A stretch of 64,000 bases of DNA, taken from Halopenitus malekzadehii (GTDB taxonomy: Archaea; Halobacteriota; Halobacteria; Halobacteriales; Haloferacaceae). The DNA is taken from contig NZ_FNWU01000007.1 in the NCBI RefSeq assembly GCF_900108505.1, forward strand, positions 34,087 through 98,086, in the 5' to 3' direction. The notes below the pieces were generated by a model. The model searched no databases. It was not told the DNA's origin and was given only the letters and a program-made list of their open reading frames with translations. The translations under genes were made by a program, and so were the position numbers. Positions 1-9,020 of this stretch are shown here, in pieces; position 1 is the first letter of the stretch, and each line of letters starts with the position of its first letter.

Positions 1-1193
1 GGACGGCCTTGTTTAACAGACTAGGGAACGGCGAATTCGAGTACCTCGTCGAGGCAGGCGTCGAGCTCGCAGCGCTCAATTTCCTCCTGGGCGGTGTCAC
101 GACCGTGAACTCCATGGACGCACGGCCTGCCGCAGGTGCGGAGACGTTCGGGGAAGCAGGGCTCCGCGGATTTTTCGGCCCGGCGATCTCGGACCTCTTC
201 TGGGACCAACCAGTCGATCAGCAGTTCGCCCGTGCTCGCGAGTTCGTCGAAACGTACCACGACACGTACGACGGCCGAATCAGGGCGACGATCTGCCCGC
301 ACGACGACTGGTCGTGTACCCGGCAGCTGTGGGAACGGACCGCATCCCTCGCCGCAGAGTATCCGGACCTGCTCGTCCACACGCACTTGCTCGAACTCGA
401 GGAGAGTAACACGATGGCACGAGCGAACGGTGGCGAGGACTCGGTAGGATTGCTCGACGACGTTGGACTCCTGGACGACCGACTGGTCGCTGCTCACTTC
501 CGCCTCGGCGACGAAGAGGACATCCAGCGAACCGCCGAGGCGGACGCGGCTGTTGCGCACTGCCCGTCCGTCTTCTGTTACTGGAATCCGGACGGGGAGA
601 CGCAGTGGACGCCCGTTCCCGAGCTTCGAGCCGCCGGCGTCGACGTCGGAGTAGGGATTGACGACCACTACTGGCACGACTCGTACAGCATGTTCGGTGA
701 AGCGCGGCAAGCTCGGCTGGCGGCAAATCTCAAGCGTTCAGCCGGGCAGTTCGACTCGATGGAACTGATACGAATGCTCACTATCGAGGGCGCACGCGCG
801 CTGGGGATGGGCGACGAGATCGGCAGTATCGAAGCGGGAAAGCGCGCGGATATTATCCTCCTCGACGTCGACAAACCGAAGTTCACGCCACTGACCAACG
901 TTCCCGCACACGTCGTGAACAACGCGGTCCCGGCCGACGTCGAGACAGTGATCGTTGACGGCGACGTCGTCCTCCGGAATGGTGTGCCCGAGACAATGGA
1001 CTCGGACGACGTGCGACAGCGAGTAAATCAGGCTGTCGAACGCTTCATGGACGAGACAGGCTGGGAGTTAGACATTGGTGGTAGTGAACCGCCGACCAGC
1101 ATCGAGACTGTACGGGACCTCCCAAAGCGTGGCCCTGCGCGACTCCTGACTCGCCTCGCGATGCAATCCGCGCGTGATCGGTTCTCCTTCTAA
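1..1193 (+). CDS. Amidohydrolase family deaminase/chlorohydrolase, 5' end cut by window
   Basis: The reading frame is open to the left edge, so the N-terminus lies outside the window; 394+ residues are visible. It resembles the metal-dependent amidohydrolase group that includes S-adenosylhomocysteine/methylthioadenosine deaminases and triazine hydrolases. Visible metal-site candidates are the HTHLLE motif near residue 125, the AAHF histidine near 160 and the Asp pair in GIDDHYW near 218. The usual first HxH would be in the missing part. The C-terminal segment has the family's IEAGKRADIILLD composite beta-domain signature. The substrate cannot be named, because AHFRL and GIDDHYW differ from the typical deaminase motifs. 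It does not appear functionally linked to the metal genes that follow. Confidence 0.8.
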   Translation, partial: TALFNRLGNGEFEYLVEAGVELAALNFLLGGVTTVNSMDARPAAGAETFGEAGLRGFFGPAISDLFWDQPVDQQFARAREFVETYHDTYDGRIRATICPHDDWSCTRQLWERTASLAAEYPDLLVHTHLLELEESNTMARANGGEDSVGLLDDVGLLDDRLVAAHFRLGDEEDIQRTAEADAAVAHCPSVFCYWNPDGETQWTPVPELRAAGVDVGVGIDDHYWHDSYSMFGEARQARLAANLKRSAGQFDSMELIRMLTIEGARALGMGDEIGSIEAGKRADIILLDVDKPKFTPLTNVPAHVVNNAVPADVETVIVDGDVVLRNGVPETMDSDDVRQRVNQAVERFMDETGWELDIGGSEPPTSIETVRDLPKRGPARLLTRLAMQSARDRFSF

Positions 1194-1222
1194 GACCCTG
1201 CCAGCGTAGGGGTGGTTCCCCC

Positions 1223-1747
1223 TCAGGAATTTCTGTGGGCGCGAACGAACGCACGTCGCAGGACGGTCAGAAGAACGTACGTCTCGTACTTCTGGGTCTG
1301 GCAGTGCTCGCAGGGCTGCATATCCTCGACGATCTCCTCAATAGCGTCGTCGTACTCGTCGGTGAGCGTAGTGAGCGCGTCCGTGATCTGGGGCTGGGCA
1401 GCGTCGATCATCTCCTCGACGGCGGCGTCGGCCGAATCTGGTAGTGAGTACGAGAGGACGATCGTGTTCGCGTGGTAGTACTTCGTCGTCCCACCACGCC
1501 CCTCCTCGAAGCGAACGACGTCGACGAGGCCCGCATCCCGGAGCTCGTTGATGTGATGGCGGACCGTGTTCTCCGTCCGGTCGATGCCGCGATCGTCGAG
1601 GCGTTCGTGGACCTCGGTCGCAGTTAGGGCTTCCTCGGACAGAATGTCGAGGACCATCGCCCGCATCGGCTCGTCGATGGCGTCCGAAATCCGAGTGTCT
1701 CGCACCGCGATGTCGTCGAGACGGTGGTCGGTATCGGAATCACTCAT
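1223..1747 (-). CDS. ArsR-like winged-helix regulator with C-terminal CxxC
   Basis: A 174-residue protein starting at MSDSDTDHRL. An upstream in-frame ATG at 1900 would add 51 residues of non-conserved-looking sequence. Residues 25-100 form a winged helix of the ArsR/HTH_20 type (DEPMRAMVLDIL, then TENTVRHHINELRDAGLV as the recognition region). Near the C-terminus, MQPCEHCQTQKYE carries a CxxC pair that could bind a metal or form a disulphide. It is divergent from the HMA protein and P-type ATPase, so it is inferred to be their metal-responsive repressor. The metal is unknown. Confidence 0.75.
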   Translation of the reverse strand: MSDSDTDHRLDDIAVRDTRISDAIDEPMRAMVLDILSEEALTATEVHERLDDRGIDRTENTVRHHINELRDAGLVDVVRFEEGRGGTTKYYHANTIVLSYSLPDSADAAVEEMIDAAQPQITDALTTLTDEYDDAIEEIVEDMQPCEHCQTQKYETYVLLTVLRRAFVRAHRNS

Positions 1748-1902
1748 ACGAGGACTGAGCGCGAGCACGCGGGAAAAGGTAGCGGGGCAGGAGTCGGGTA
1801 GGTGTCTGTCGAGGTATCCAGTACAGGATGGACCCGCGATAGCGAAAGCCCTAGACGACCCGTTTGACTGTTCCAACGACTCGTATCCGAATTCAAACAT
1901 AT

Positions 1903-1916
1903 CATATAAAAAATAC
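1903..1916 (+). promoter_or_regulatory. Probable TATA element for the metal-export operon
   Basis: The A/T run catataaaaaatac lies 33-46 bp before the HMA start codon at 1949, where an archaeal TATA box is expected for a transcript with a short leader. GTTTGA at 1862 and TCAAAC at 1893 form a spaced inverted pair just upstream, and TCAAAC recurs at 1939. Together they could be the operator of the divergent regulator. This is inferred from position only. Confidence 0.4.
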
Positions 1917-1948
1917 TTATTGAGGTACGGGCACTATCTCAAACTGTA

Positions 1949-2164
1949 ATGAGCGACACAACCCAATTCCGCGTCCTCGACTTCGACTGCCCGACCTGCG
2001 CGAGTACCGTCGAACGCGCCCTGTCGAACGTCGACGGCGTCCAGCACGTCGAAGTCCACTACGCGACCGGCCGCGTCGAGATCGAGTACGACGACAGCGT
2101 CGCTGACCCCGACGCCTTCGCAGAGACCATCGAAAACCAGGGGTACACTCCCCAGCCCGCCTAA
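1949..2164 (+). CDS. Free-standing HMA metal-binding protein (CopZ-like chaperone)
   Basis: A 71-residue single heavy-metal-associated domain. The metal loop is DFDCPTCAST (Cys near residues 14 and 17), followed by the typical betaalphabetabetaalphabeta spacing (VERALSNVDGV, VHYATGRVEIEYDD, AFAETIENQGY). It ends 4 bp before the P-type ATPase start codon, so the two are almost certainly co-transcribed. The ATPase has no N-terminal HMA domain, so this protein probably serves as its detached metal donor or sensor. The DCPxC loop matches that of the second ATPase at 6642, which suggests similar metals for both systems. Confidence 0.88.
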   Translation: MSDTTQFRVLDFDCPTCASTVERALSNVDGVQHVEVHYATGRVEIEYDDSVADPDAFAETIENQGYTPQPA

Positions 2165-2168
2165 CACT

Positions 2169-4088
2169 ATGAACAAACAATCGATCACGCAGTACTACCG
2201 GAACCACCGGAAGGCCATCGTCACGGCGACAAGCGGCCTGCTGTACGGCGGTGGCTGGAGTCTCGGCTACCTCACGAGTTTCGAGATGGCAAGCGCCGCC
2301 ATCCTCGTCCTCGCGACGGTCGTGGGTGGCTACGACATCGCCAAGACCGCTTACCACGAGGTCACCAACCGGACGCTCGGCATCAAGACGCTGGTGACGC
2401 TGGCCGCCATCGGTGCTATCGTCATCGGGGAGTACTGGGAAGCCGCCGCCGTCGTCTTCCTGTTCAGCCTTGGCAGCTACCTCGAAGGCCGGACGATGCG
2501 GAAGACCCGGACGGCACTTCAGGAGCTACTGGAGATGACGCCCGACACGGCGACCGTCCGTCGCGACGGGACACTCCAAAAGGTCTCCGCCCGCGATGTC
2601 GAAGAGGGCGAAGTCGTCGTCGTAAAGCCGGGCGGGAAGATCCCGGTCGACGGAACCGTCGTCGACGGCGAGAGCGCAGTCAACCAGGCGCCGGTCACCG
2701 GCGAGAGCGCGCCCGTCCACAAGGCCGACAGCGACGAGGTGTACGCCGGGACGGTCAACCAGGAGGGCGCGCTAGAAATCCGGACGACGGGAGCGGGATC
2801 GGATACGACTCTCGAACGGATCATCCGTCGCGTCGAGGAGGCCCAGGAGGCTCAGTCGCCCACGGAGAGTCTCATCGACCGGTTCGCGAAGTACTACACG
2901 CCGGCCGTCATTGCCCTGGCTATCGGCGCGTACGCGGTCACGCAGAACGCGATCCTGTCGCTGACGCTGCTGGTCATCGGCTGTCCGGGCGCGCTGGTCA
3001 TCGGGCCACCGGTCAGCATCGTCTCGGCCATCGGTAACGCCGCCCGGTCGGGCGTGCTGATGAAGGGCGGCGAACACCTCGAACGCGCCGGCAAGATCGA
3101 TCTCGTCGCCTTCGACAAGACGGGGACGCTCACGAAGGGCGAGACCACCGTCTCCGGTATCGAGGGGTTCGGCGTCGCCGCCGCCGACGTCCTCTCGCTC
3201 GCAGCGACCGCCGAGAAGAAGAGCGAACACCACCTCGCGGACGCCATCGTCGACATGGCCCGCGAACGCCAGACGGCTGCGACGGACGGTGGAGCGACGG
3301 TCGCCCAAGCGGACGATACGGACGTGGGGCGCAGGTCGGTCCCCGATCCCGACGACTTCGACGTGGTCGCCGGCAAGGGCGTCATCGCCCATGCCGATGG
3401 CCAGGAAGTCGTCGTCGGCAACCGCGCGCTGCTGGACGACCGCGACGTCGATGTCCCCGATCGGGTCGCCGACTACGTCCGCGAGCGTGAGGGGCGCGGC
3501 GAGACAGTCGTCCACGTCGTTCGGGACGGGGACATCATCGGCGCGATTGCGATGCGGGACGAGCTCCGGGAGGCCGCTCCTGGGGTCGTCGCGGCGCTCC
3601 AAGACGCTGGCATCGAGACGGTGATGCTCACCGGCGACAACGAGCGGACGGCCGCTGCCGTTGCCGAGGAGGTCGGTATCGACGAGTACCGTGCCGAACT
3701 CCTCCCCGAGGACAAGCAGTCCGTCATCGAGGGCTACCAGGCCGACGGCCACGTCGTCGCGATGGTCGGCGACGGCATCAACGACGCGCCATCGCTGGCC
3801 ACTGCCGATGTCGGCATCGCGATGGGTGCTGCGGGAACGGACACCGCTATCGAAACGGCTGACATGGCGTTGATGGCCGACGACCTCGAACGCATCCCGT
3901 ACGCGGTCAAACTCAGCAAGGCGACGCGCTGGAACGTCCTCGAGAACGTCGGGCTCGCGGTGCTGACCGTGACCGTCCTCCTCACGGGCGTGCTCACCAG
4001 CTACGTCACCCTCGCGTCGGGAATGCTGGTCCACGAGGCCAGCGTCCTCCTCGTCATCCTCAACGGGATGCGACTGCTCCGCTACTGA
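2169..4088 (+). CDS. Heavy-metal P1B-type ATPase with CPG transmembrane motif
   Basis: A 639-residue integral membrane ion pump. Visible motifs are the actuator TGES (near 176), the phosphorylation site DKTGTLTKGE (near 316) and the hinge GDGINDAPS (near 535). There are two membrane-segment pairs before the actuator and a terminal pair. The ion-site motif is GCPGALVIG, so CPG replaces the usual CPC. The nucleotide-domain HP dipeptide reads SEHHLA instead of SEHPLA. The N-terminal metal-binding domain is absent and is supplied by the preceding gene. Export of a soft divalent metal (Cd, Zn, Pb or Co) is the family expectation; specificity is uncertain because of the CPG motif. Confidence 0.88.
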   Translation: MNKQSITQYYRNHRKAIVTATSGLLYGGGWSLGYLTSFEMASAAILVLATVVGGYDIAKTAYHEVTNRTLGIKTLVTLAAIGAIVIGEYWEAAAVVFLFSLGSYLEGRTMRKTRTALQELLEMTPDTATVRRDGTLQKVSARDVEEGEVVVVKPGGKIPVDGTVVDGESAVNQAPVTGESAPVHKADSDEVYAGTVNQEGALEIRTTGAGSDTTLERIIRRVEEAQEAQSPTESLIDRFAKYYTPAVIALAIGAYAVTQNAILSLTLLVIGCPGALVIGPPVSIVSAIGNAARSGVLMKGGEHLERAGKIDLVAFDKTGTLTKGETTVSGIEGFGVAAADVLSLAATAEKKSEHHLADAIVDMARERQTAATDGGATVAQADDTDVGRRSVPDPDDFDVVAGKGVIAHADGQEVVVGNRALLDDRDVDVPDRVADYVREREGRGETVVHVVRDGDIIGAIAMRDELREAAPGVVAALQDAGIETVMLTGDNERTAAAVAEEVGIDEYRAELLPEDKQSVIEGYQADGHVVAMVGDGINDAPSLATADVGIAMGAAGTDTAIETADMALMADDLERIPYAVKLSKATRWNVLENVGLAVLTVTVLLTGVLTSYVTLASGMLVHEASVLLVILNGMRLLRY

Positions 4089-4116
4089 CCACGAGACACG
4101 ATCACAACCACAACTC

Positions 4117-4770
4117 ATGACATCGAATTCGACTGCGACTGACACGACCCAGACGAGAACCAATTGGCAGGTCGACTACGACGCCGACCCGATCGAAATC
4201 CGCGACCCCGTCGCGGAGGCCCTCGGCGTCCTCGAACCGGGCGAGCCGTTCGTCGTCACCTACCGGGACGCGGTGAAAGAGGCAGGACACTCCTGTCCGA
4301 CTGCCTCGGGCGCCTACCGGATCGTCCAGCTCGGGCTCGACGCCCTGTATCCCGACGACTATCCAGTCCGGAGCGAAATCGAGGTCCAGACGGCCGGCCC
4401 GCAGGAGGATGCTGCGTACGGCGTGATGAGCCGTATCATCTCGTACGTGACTGGCGCGACCGGCGATGACGGATTCAGCGGGCTCGCCGGCGGCTATGGC
4501 GGCCGCCGCGACCTCCTGTGCTTCGACGGGTTCGACCCGGACACGGCGGACCCGACGTTCCGGTTCCGGCGAACCGACACGGACGAGACCGTCGAAGTGG
4601 CCTACCACGTCAGCGACGTTCCTAGCGGTGGACCCGCAATCGGGAACCTCCAGAGGATTCTCGACGGATCGGCAAGCGACCAGCAACGGGAGGCCTTCGC
4701 TGACGCTTGGCACCGCCGCGTGCAGGCTGTTCTCAGAGACGCCACCCTATTCTCCGTCGAAGGGGTATGA
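4117..4770 (+). CDS. FmdE-like domain protein
   Basis: A 217-residue soluble protein 28 bp after the ATPase stop, probably in the same transcript. The segment GHSCPTASGAYRI (near residues 57-69) resembles the GHxCPG...G core of FmdE-family proteins. VTGATGDDGFSGLAGGYG followed by a Cys (near 112-133) resembles the later family core. FmdE itself is named from the formylmethanofuran dehydrogenase operon, but the domain also occurs in unrelated proteins and may bind metals. In this context a metal-binding or metal-handling role is more likely than any methanogenic role. The assignment rests on short motifs only. Confidence 0.5.
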   Translation: MTSNSTATDTTQTRTNWQVDYDADPIEIRDPVAEALGVLEPGEPFVVTYRDAVKEAGHSCPTASGAYRIVQLGLDALYPDDYPVRSEIEVQTAGPQEDAAYGVMSRIISYVTGATGDDGFSGLAGGYGGRRDLLCFDGFDPDTADPTFRFRRTDTDETVEVAYHVSDVPSGGPAIGNLQRILDGSASDQQREAFADAWHRRVQAVLRDATLFSVEGV

Positions 4771-5479
4771 ACGCGGCGGTGTACCCCTCACACTCGTAAT
4801 GAGAGTTACCGCGATATACTGTTGGGCTCCTTGGGTACCTTGGTAGCGCCATCACCTAACTCGCCGACATCGATATGAGAGTACCCCACGCAAACCATCC
4901 CCTCAGAGTTGTCCAAGTATCGAGCTACAACCGCCAACCCAAATACTCAAACAAGAATCTCGCCCATCCCGCGTCAACTGCCATATGGAGCAAGGTAATC
5001 GTGTTTCCAATGGTCGATATCGATCTCCACAGCCTCTGAAGTCGTTGGAGAACCGACCGTGACCCATCAGTCATAATCTGCGGCAACGTCTACGGACACA
5101 TCTATGCCGTTGTATGAGTCGTCGGAGCGCCCTGTCGGTGCCGTCGATATTGACGGGGTACAAGAGGTCAACTATGATTTATTTCCAGTTCATTTCGAAC
5201 TGATTCGAAGGCACGCATCAAATCTATCCTCCGAGGTTGTGGGGGAGTTCACAGTATCGGAAAGTAGAACGCTACCAATCGCTTGGTTTCCACCTCTATC
5301 GGCTCGAATCCATCCTCTCGTCTCTGTTCGGCACTTTTCATACTTGATCTGACGCCTGTATTCGGGACAATATGAGGGAGTCGCGTCTATGACAAAGATA
5401 TGGGATTTTCAGCAAGCGAGTCACTGTCGACCACATTTCCAACACTACCCCTTTCCGACCCGGAAGAGAACGAACAGCC
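4771..5479. other. 709-base stretch without a convincing gene
   Basis: Base composition is more even than in the flanking genes. An 82-codon open frame at 5104-5352 (+) has no recognisable motif and no clear promoter, so it was not called. The stretch may be decayed accessory sequence between two metal-related blocks. No RNA gene or repeat was recognised. Confidence 0.4.
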
Positions 5480-5767
5480 ATGCCCAGCGATTCCGACTCG
5501 AACGGTGTCCGCGTCTGGCTCGTCGAGCGGACGTACTCCGACGACGAGCAGAATCTCATCATCCTCACCTATGCAACCCCAGACGGTGAACGATACTTCC
5601 GGAAAGAACGGGCGCTCACTTCCTTCACCGACGTCCGCGACACGACGGCCGCCGTCGACGCCGACCCGGACAATCTCGGCTCGGTCAATGACGCCGATCT
5701 GCAGGAGCAGTACGCCGCCGAGGCCCAGCGAATGCGGGAGGAACACGACCCCGACGACGTGATCTGA
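5480..5767 (+). CDS. Conserved-looking small acidic haloarchaeal protein, unknown function
   Basis: A 95-residue acidic protein. The first half looks like a small beta-rich fold (VRVWLVERTYSDDEQNLIILTYATPDGERYF). The second half is helical and acidic and ends in MREEHDPDDVI. It has no signal peptide or membrane segment. It lies 65 bp before the Bat-type regulator that precedes the second metal ATPase. GC content and acidic composition match the real genes around it, so it is probably expressed. No function is proposed. Confidence 0.65.
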   Translation: MPSDSDSNGVRVWLVERTYSDDEQNLIILTYATPDGERYFRKERALTSFTDVRDTTAAVDADPDNLGSVNDADLQEQYAAEAQRMREEHDPDDVI

Positions 5768-5832
5768 CTCCAGTCGACACGATGGCAGCACCGAGCCCAC
5801 GTGTTATATCCAGCCGCCCTCTACGCGTGGGT

Positions 5833-6582
5833 ATGCGCGAACTCGTCTTCGCCCTCGAATACGAGCCGGGGTGTAACAGGGTGGCGGACGCCCTCGCTGA
5901 CCACCCCGACGCCCGCGTCCGCTCGCTCTCGCTGCACGCCACTGCGGAGCAGCTCTGGCGAGTCGACCACGCGACCGGCATTCCGGACGCACTCGACGCC
6001 ATCGAGGACGCCTTTCTCACCAGCGACTACTACGCCGACTGTCTGGCTACCGAGGACTGCGGCGCCACACAGACCACTCGCGTCCTCGACCGCACGGACG
6101 ACACGCTCGTCCTGTACTCCGACTGGGAGCGCACCCCCTCCTGCGCGTCCGTCCCCCACATCGCCCGCGACCATCTCGGCAAGAGCGTGTTGTTCGAGAC
6201 CCGTCACGAGGGCCGCCACTACACGTGGCGACTCATCCACTCCGGAGAGGGCGACGTGGCCGCGTTCTTCGACGCCCTCGAAGTCGCCGTCGGGGACTGC
6301 GCCCGGATGGAGATGCTCCGAACCGCGGACACGACTGCGTCGGTGGGGGGAAGCGACGAGACGCAAAGTGGTCTGTCGCCGGAGCAGGAGGCCGCACTCC
6401 GGGCAGCCGTCGAACACGGGTACTACGAGTCCCCACGCGAAGTCGACGTCGGCGAACTGGCCGAGCATCTCGACGTGCCGCGGTCGACGCTCACCTACCG
6501 ACTCCGCCGGGCGGAGGAACACTTGGCGAAGCAGCACGTCGCCGACGAACGGTTGCCCGAAGATCCCCCGGCAACACGCTGA
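5833..6582 (+). CDS. Bat/HTH_10-type transcription regulator
   Basis: About 249 residues if started at MRELVFALEYEP; an in-frame ATG at 5782 would add 17 residues that look non-conserved. The C-terminus (LSPEQEAALRAAVEHGYYESPREVDVGELAEHL, then PRSTLTYRLRRAEEHL) is the classic haloarchaeal HTH_10 domain of bacterio-opsin-activator-type regulators. The N-terminal part contains spaced cysteines (DCLATEDCG near 57-64 and PSCAS near 91), which could sense metal or redox. It sits immediately upstream of the CPC-type P1B ATPase on the same strand, so it is inferred to control that gene. Confidence 0.8.
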   Translation: MRELVFALEYEPGCNRVADALADHPDARVRSLSLHATAEQLWRVDHATGIPDALDAIEDAFLTSDYYADCLATEDCGATQTTRVLDRTDDTLVLYSDWERTPSCASVPHIARDHLGKSVLFETRHEGRHYTWRLIHSGEGDVAAFFDALEVAVGDCARMEMLRTADTTASVGGSDETQSGLSPEQEAALRAAVEHGYYESPREVDVGELAEHLDVPRSTLTYRLRRAEEHLAKQHVADERLPEDPPATR

Positions 6583-6590
6583 ACCTCGAT

Positions 6591-6604
6591 TTGGAATATT
6601 CCAA
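6591..6604. promoter_or_regulatory. Perfect 14-bp palindrome upstream of the metal ATPase
   Basis: TTGGAATATTCCAA is identical to its reverse complement. It lies 38-51 bp before the ATPase ATG and just upstream of a possible TATA-like GCTTATCG at about 6609. Position and symmetry suit an operator or activator site for a dimeric regulator, either the preceding HTH_10 protein or the ArsR-like ones nearby. Confidence 0.5.
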
Positions 6605-6641
6605 CAAAGGCTTATCGAACTGACGCCCCTACTGTGAGGTG

Positions 6642-9011
6642 ATGACAGAGAATCCGGACGCAGCGGGGGAGACGAGCGGGGGCGGGCAGCGACGGGAGCT
6701 GACCGCCCGCCTCGTCGTCCCCGAGATGGACTGTCCATCCTGCGCCCAGAAAGTCGACAAGAGCCTCCAGCGCGTCGACGGCGTCGTTGACGCCACGCTC
6801 CAGCCGACCACCGGTACGGCCAACGTCACGTACGACTCAGACCGCATCAGCGAGGCCGATGTGGTCGACGCAATCGAAGGCGCCGGCTACGAGGTCGTCA
6901 GAGAGTCGGATTCCGACCACGATGAGTCAGAGGATGCGGCCGGTGGCGCCGACATCGCGCCACCGTCGGAGGTCTGGACGAGTCCTCGCGCGAAGAAGAC
7001 GTGGCTCGGCGCGGCGTTCGTCACGCTCGGCCTCCTCTTCGAGTTCCTCCTCACCGGGCAGAACGTCACGGTGGCGAGCGTCCTCGAGTACCCGCTCCAC
7101 ATCGCCGACGTCCTGTTCCTCGGCGCTGTCGCCGCCAGCGGCATCCCCGTCGTCCGCAGCGGGTACTACTCCGCGAAGAACCGAAGCCTCGACATCGACC
7201 TGCTGATGGGGACGGCGATCATCGCGGCGACCGGTATCGGCTACTTCGTCGAGGCGGCGACGCTGGCCGTCCTGTTCAGCATCGCCGAGCTGCTCGAGGA
7301 TTACGCGATGGACAGGGCGCGGGACTCCCTGCGCGAGCTGATGGAACTCTCGCCCGACGAGGCCACCGTCGTGCGCGACGGCGAGGAAGTCACGGTGCCC
7401 GCCGACGAAGTGGAGGTGGGTGAGACCGTGGTCGTTCGCCCCGGTGACAAGATTCCGTTGGACGGCACGGTCGTCGAGGGCGAGAGCGCGGTCGACCAGT
7501 CGCCGATTACCGGCGAGAGCGTCCCCGTCGACAAGACCGCCGGCGACGAGGTGTACGCGGGCGCGATCAACGAGGAGGGCTACCTCGAAGTCGAAGTCAC
7601 GTCGACGGCGGGCGACTCGACGCTCTCGCGCATCATCGAGATGGTGCAGGGCGCACAGGCGAAGAAGACCGACACCGAGCAGTTCGTCGACCGCTTCTCG
7701 GGCTACTACACGCCGGTCGTGGTCGTGTTGGCAATCCTGACCGCCGCCATTCCACCGTTGGTCATCGCCGACCCCGTCTCGGTGGACGTGGCCGGGTACG
7801 GGTTCACCTTCGCCGGCGACTGGCAGACGTGGTTCATCCGCGGACTCACCCTGCTGGTGATTGCCTGCCCGTGCGCGTTCGTCATCTCGACGCCCGTCTC
7901 CGTGGTGTCGGGGATCACCAGCGCCGCGAAGAACGGCGTGCTGATCAAGGGCGGCAACTACCTCGAAGCGATGGGCGAAGTCGATGCCGTCGCGCTCGAC
8001 AAGACGGGGACGCTCACGAAGGGCGAACTCGCCGTCACCGACGTCGTCCCGGTCGGCGACACCACTGAGGACGATCTGCTCCGTCGCGCCGCCGGGCTGG
8101 AGCGGCGCAGTGAGCATCCCATCGCCGCAGCGATTCTCGCCCGTGCCGACGAGGCGGGCGTGGGCAACCTGCCCGACCCGACTGGCTTCGAGAGCCTCAC
8201 CGGGAAGGGCATCCGCGGGGAGATCGACGGCGAGACGTACTACGCGGGCAAGCCCGCACTCTTCGAGGAGTTGGGCTTCGACCTCGCTCGGGCACGCCGC
8301 GAGACGGACGGCGGCGTCGTGGCGGAAGAGGCGGCCGAGTCCGACGACGGGGCGTTCGCCGAGGACGCGCTCGCCGCGCTGGAGCGGGAGGGCAAGACGG
8401 TCGTTATCGTCGGAACGGAGTCGGAGTTGCTGGGTGCCATCGCCATCGCCGACGAGGTGCGCCCGGCCTCGAAGCGGGCCGTCCAGCGCCTGCAGGAGCT
8501 TGGTGTCGAGCGCGTCGTGATGCTGACGGGCGACAACGAGGGCACCGCCCGCGCCATCGCCGAGCAGGTCGGCGTCGACGAGTACCGCGCCGAACTCTTG
8601 CCGGAGGAGAAGGTCGACGCCGTCGAGGAGTTGCAGGCGGAGTACGGCGAGGTGGCGATGGTCGGCGATGGCATCAACGACGCGCCCGCGCTCGCCACCG
8701 CGGAGGTCGGTATTGCGATGGGAGCCGCCGGCACCGACACCGCGCTCGAGACCGCCGACATCGCGCTGATGGGCGACGACGTCGGGAAGCTGCCGTACCT
8801 CTACGAACTGTCGCACACGGCCAACGGCGTCATCCGGCAGAACATCTGGACGAGCCTCGGCGTGAAGGCGCTGCTTGCCGTCGGCGTGCCGATTGGGCTC
8901 GTCAGCGTCGCCGTCGCTGTCGTCGTCGGCGACATGGGGATGAGTCTCGGCGTCACCGGGAACGCGATGCGGCTGTCACGGATCGAGCCCGACCGGTTCT
9001 CCGACACCTGA
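6642..9011 (+). CDS. Zn/Cd/Pb-type P1B ATPase with N-terminal HMA domain
   Basis: A 789-residue metal-exporting P-type ATPase. It has an N-terminal HMA domain with MDCPSCAQK, then membrane segments, actuator TGES, ion-site motif CPCAFVIS, phosphorylation site DKTGTLTKGE, SEHPIA in the nucleotide domain and GDGINDAPA in the hinge. CPC together with LIKGGNYLEAMGEVDAVALDKTG resembles the P1B-2 (ZntA/CadA) branch. The ATG at 6642 is preferred to the overlapping GTG at 6639 and follows a GAGGTG stretch. Unlike the pump at 2169, it keeps the HP dipeptide and its own HMA domain. The two are therefore not simple duplicates and probably have different metals or affinities. Confidence 0.92.
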   Translation: MTENPDAAGETSGGGQRRELTARLVVPEMDCPSCAQKVDKSLQRVDGVVDATLQPTTGTANVTYDSDRISEADVVDAIEGAGYEVVRESDSDHDESEDAAGGADIAPPSEVWTSPRAKKTWLGAAFVTLGLLFEFLLTGQNVTVASVLEYPLHIADVLFLGAVAASGIPVVRSGYYSAKNRSLDIDLLMGTAIIAATGIGYFVEAATLAVLFSIAELLEDYAMDRARDSLRELMELSPDEATVVRDGEEVTVPADEVEVGETVVVRPGDKIPLDGTVVEGESAVDQSPITGESVPVDKTAGDEVYAGAINEEGYLEVEVTSTAGDSTLSRIIEMVQGAQAKKTDTEQFVDRFSGYYTPVVVVLAILTAAIPPLVIADPVSVDVAGYGFTFAGDWQTWFIRGLTLLVIACPCAFVISTPVSVVSGITSAAKNGVLIKGGNYLEAMGEVDAVALDKTGTLTKGELAVTDVVPVGDTTEDDLLRRAAGLERRSEHPIAAAILARADEAGVGNLPDPTGFESLTGKGIRGEIDGETYYAGKPALFEELGFDLARARRETDGGVVAEEAAESDDGAFAEDALAALEREGKTVVIVGTESELLGAIAIADEVRPASKRAVQRLQELGVERVVMLTGDNEGTARAIAEQVGVDEYRAELLPEEKVDAVEELQAEYGEVAMVGDGINDAPALATAEVGIAMGAAGTDTALETADIALMGDDVGKLPYLYELSHTANGVIRQNIWTSLGVKALLAVGVPIGLVSVAVAVVVGDMGMSLGVTGNAMRLSRIEPDRFSDT

Positions 9012-9020
9012 CGGCCTCCT

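Noticed and set aside
2772..4163. Long minus-strand open frames opposite the metal ATPases (also 6927-8816) and the transposase (10180-11658)
   Set aside because: They are antisense shadows produced by high GC at third codon positions; the plus-strand genes carry all the conserved motifs.
5104..5352. 82-codon plus-strand gene
   Set aside because: No recognisable motif, weak composition and no promoter; more likely a chance open frame.
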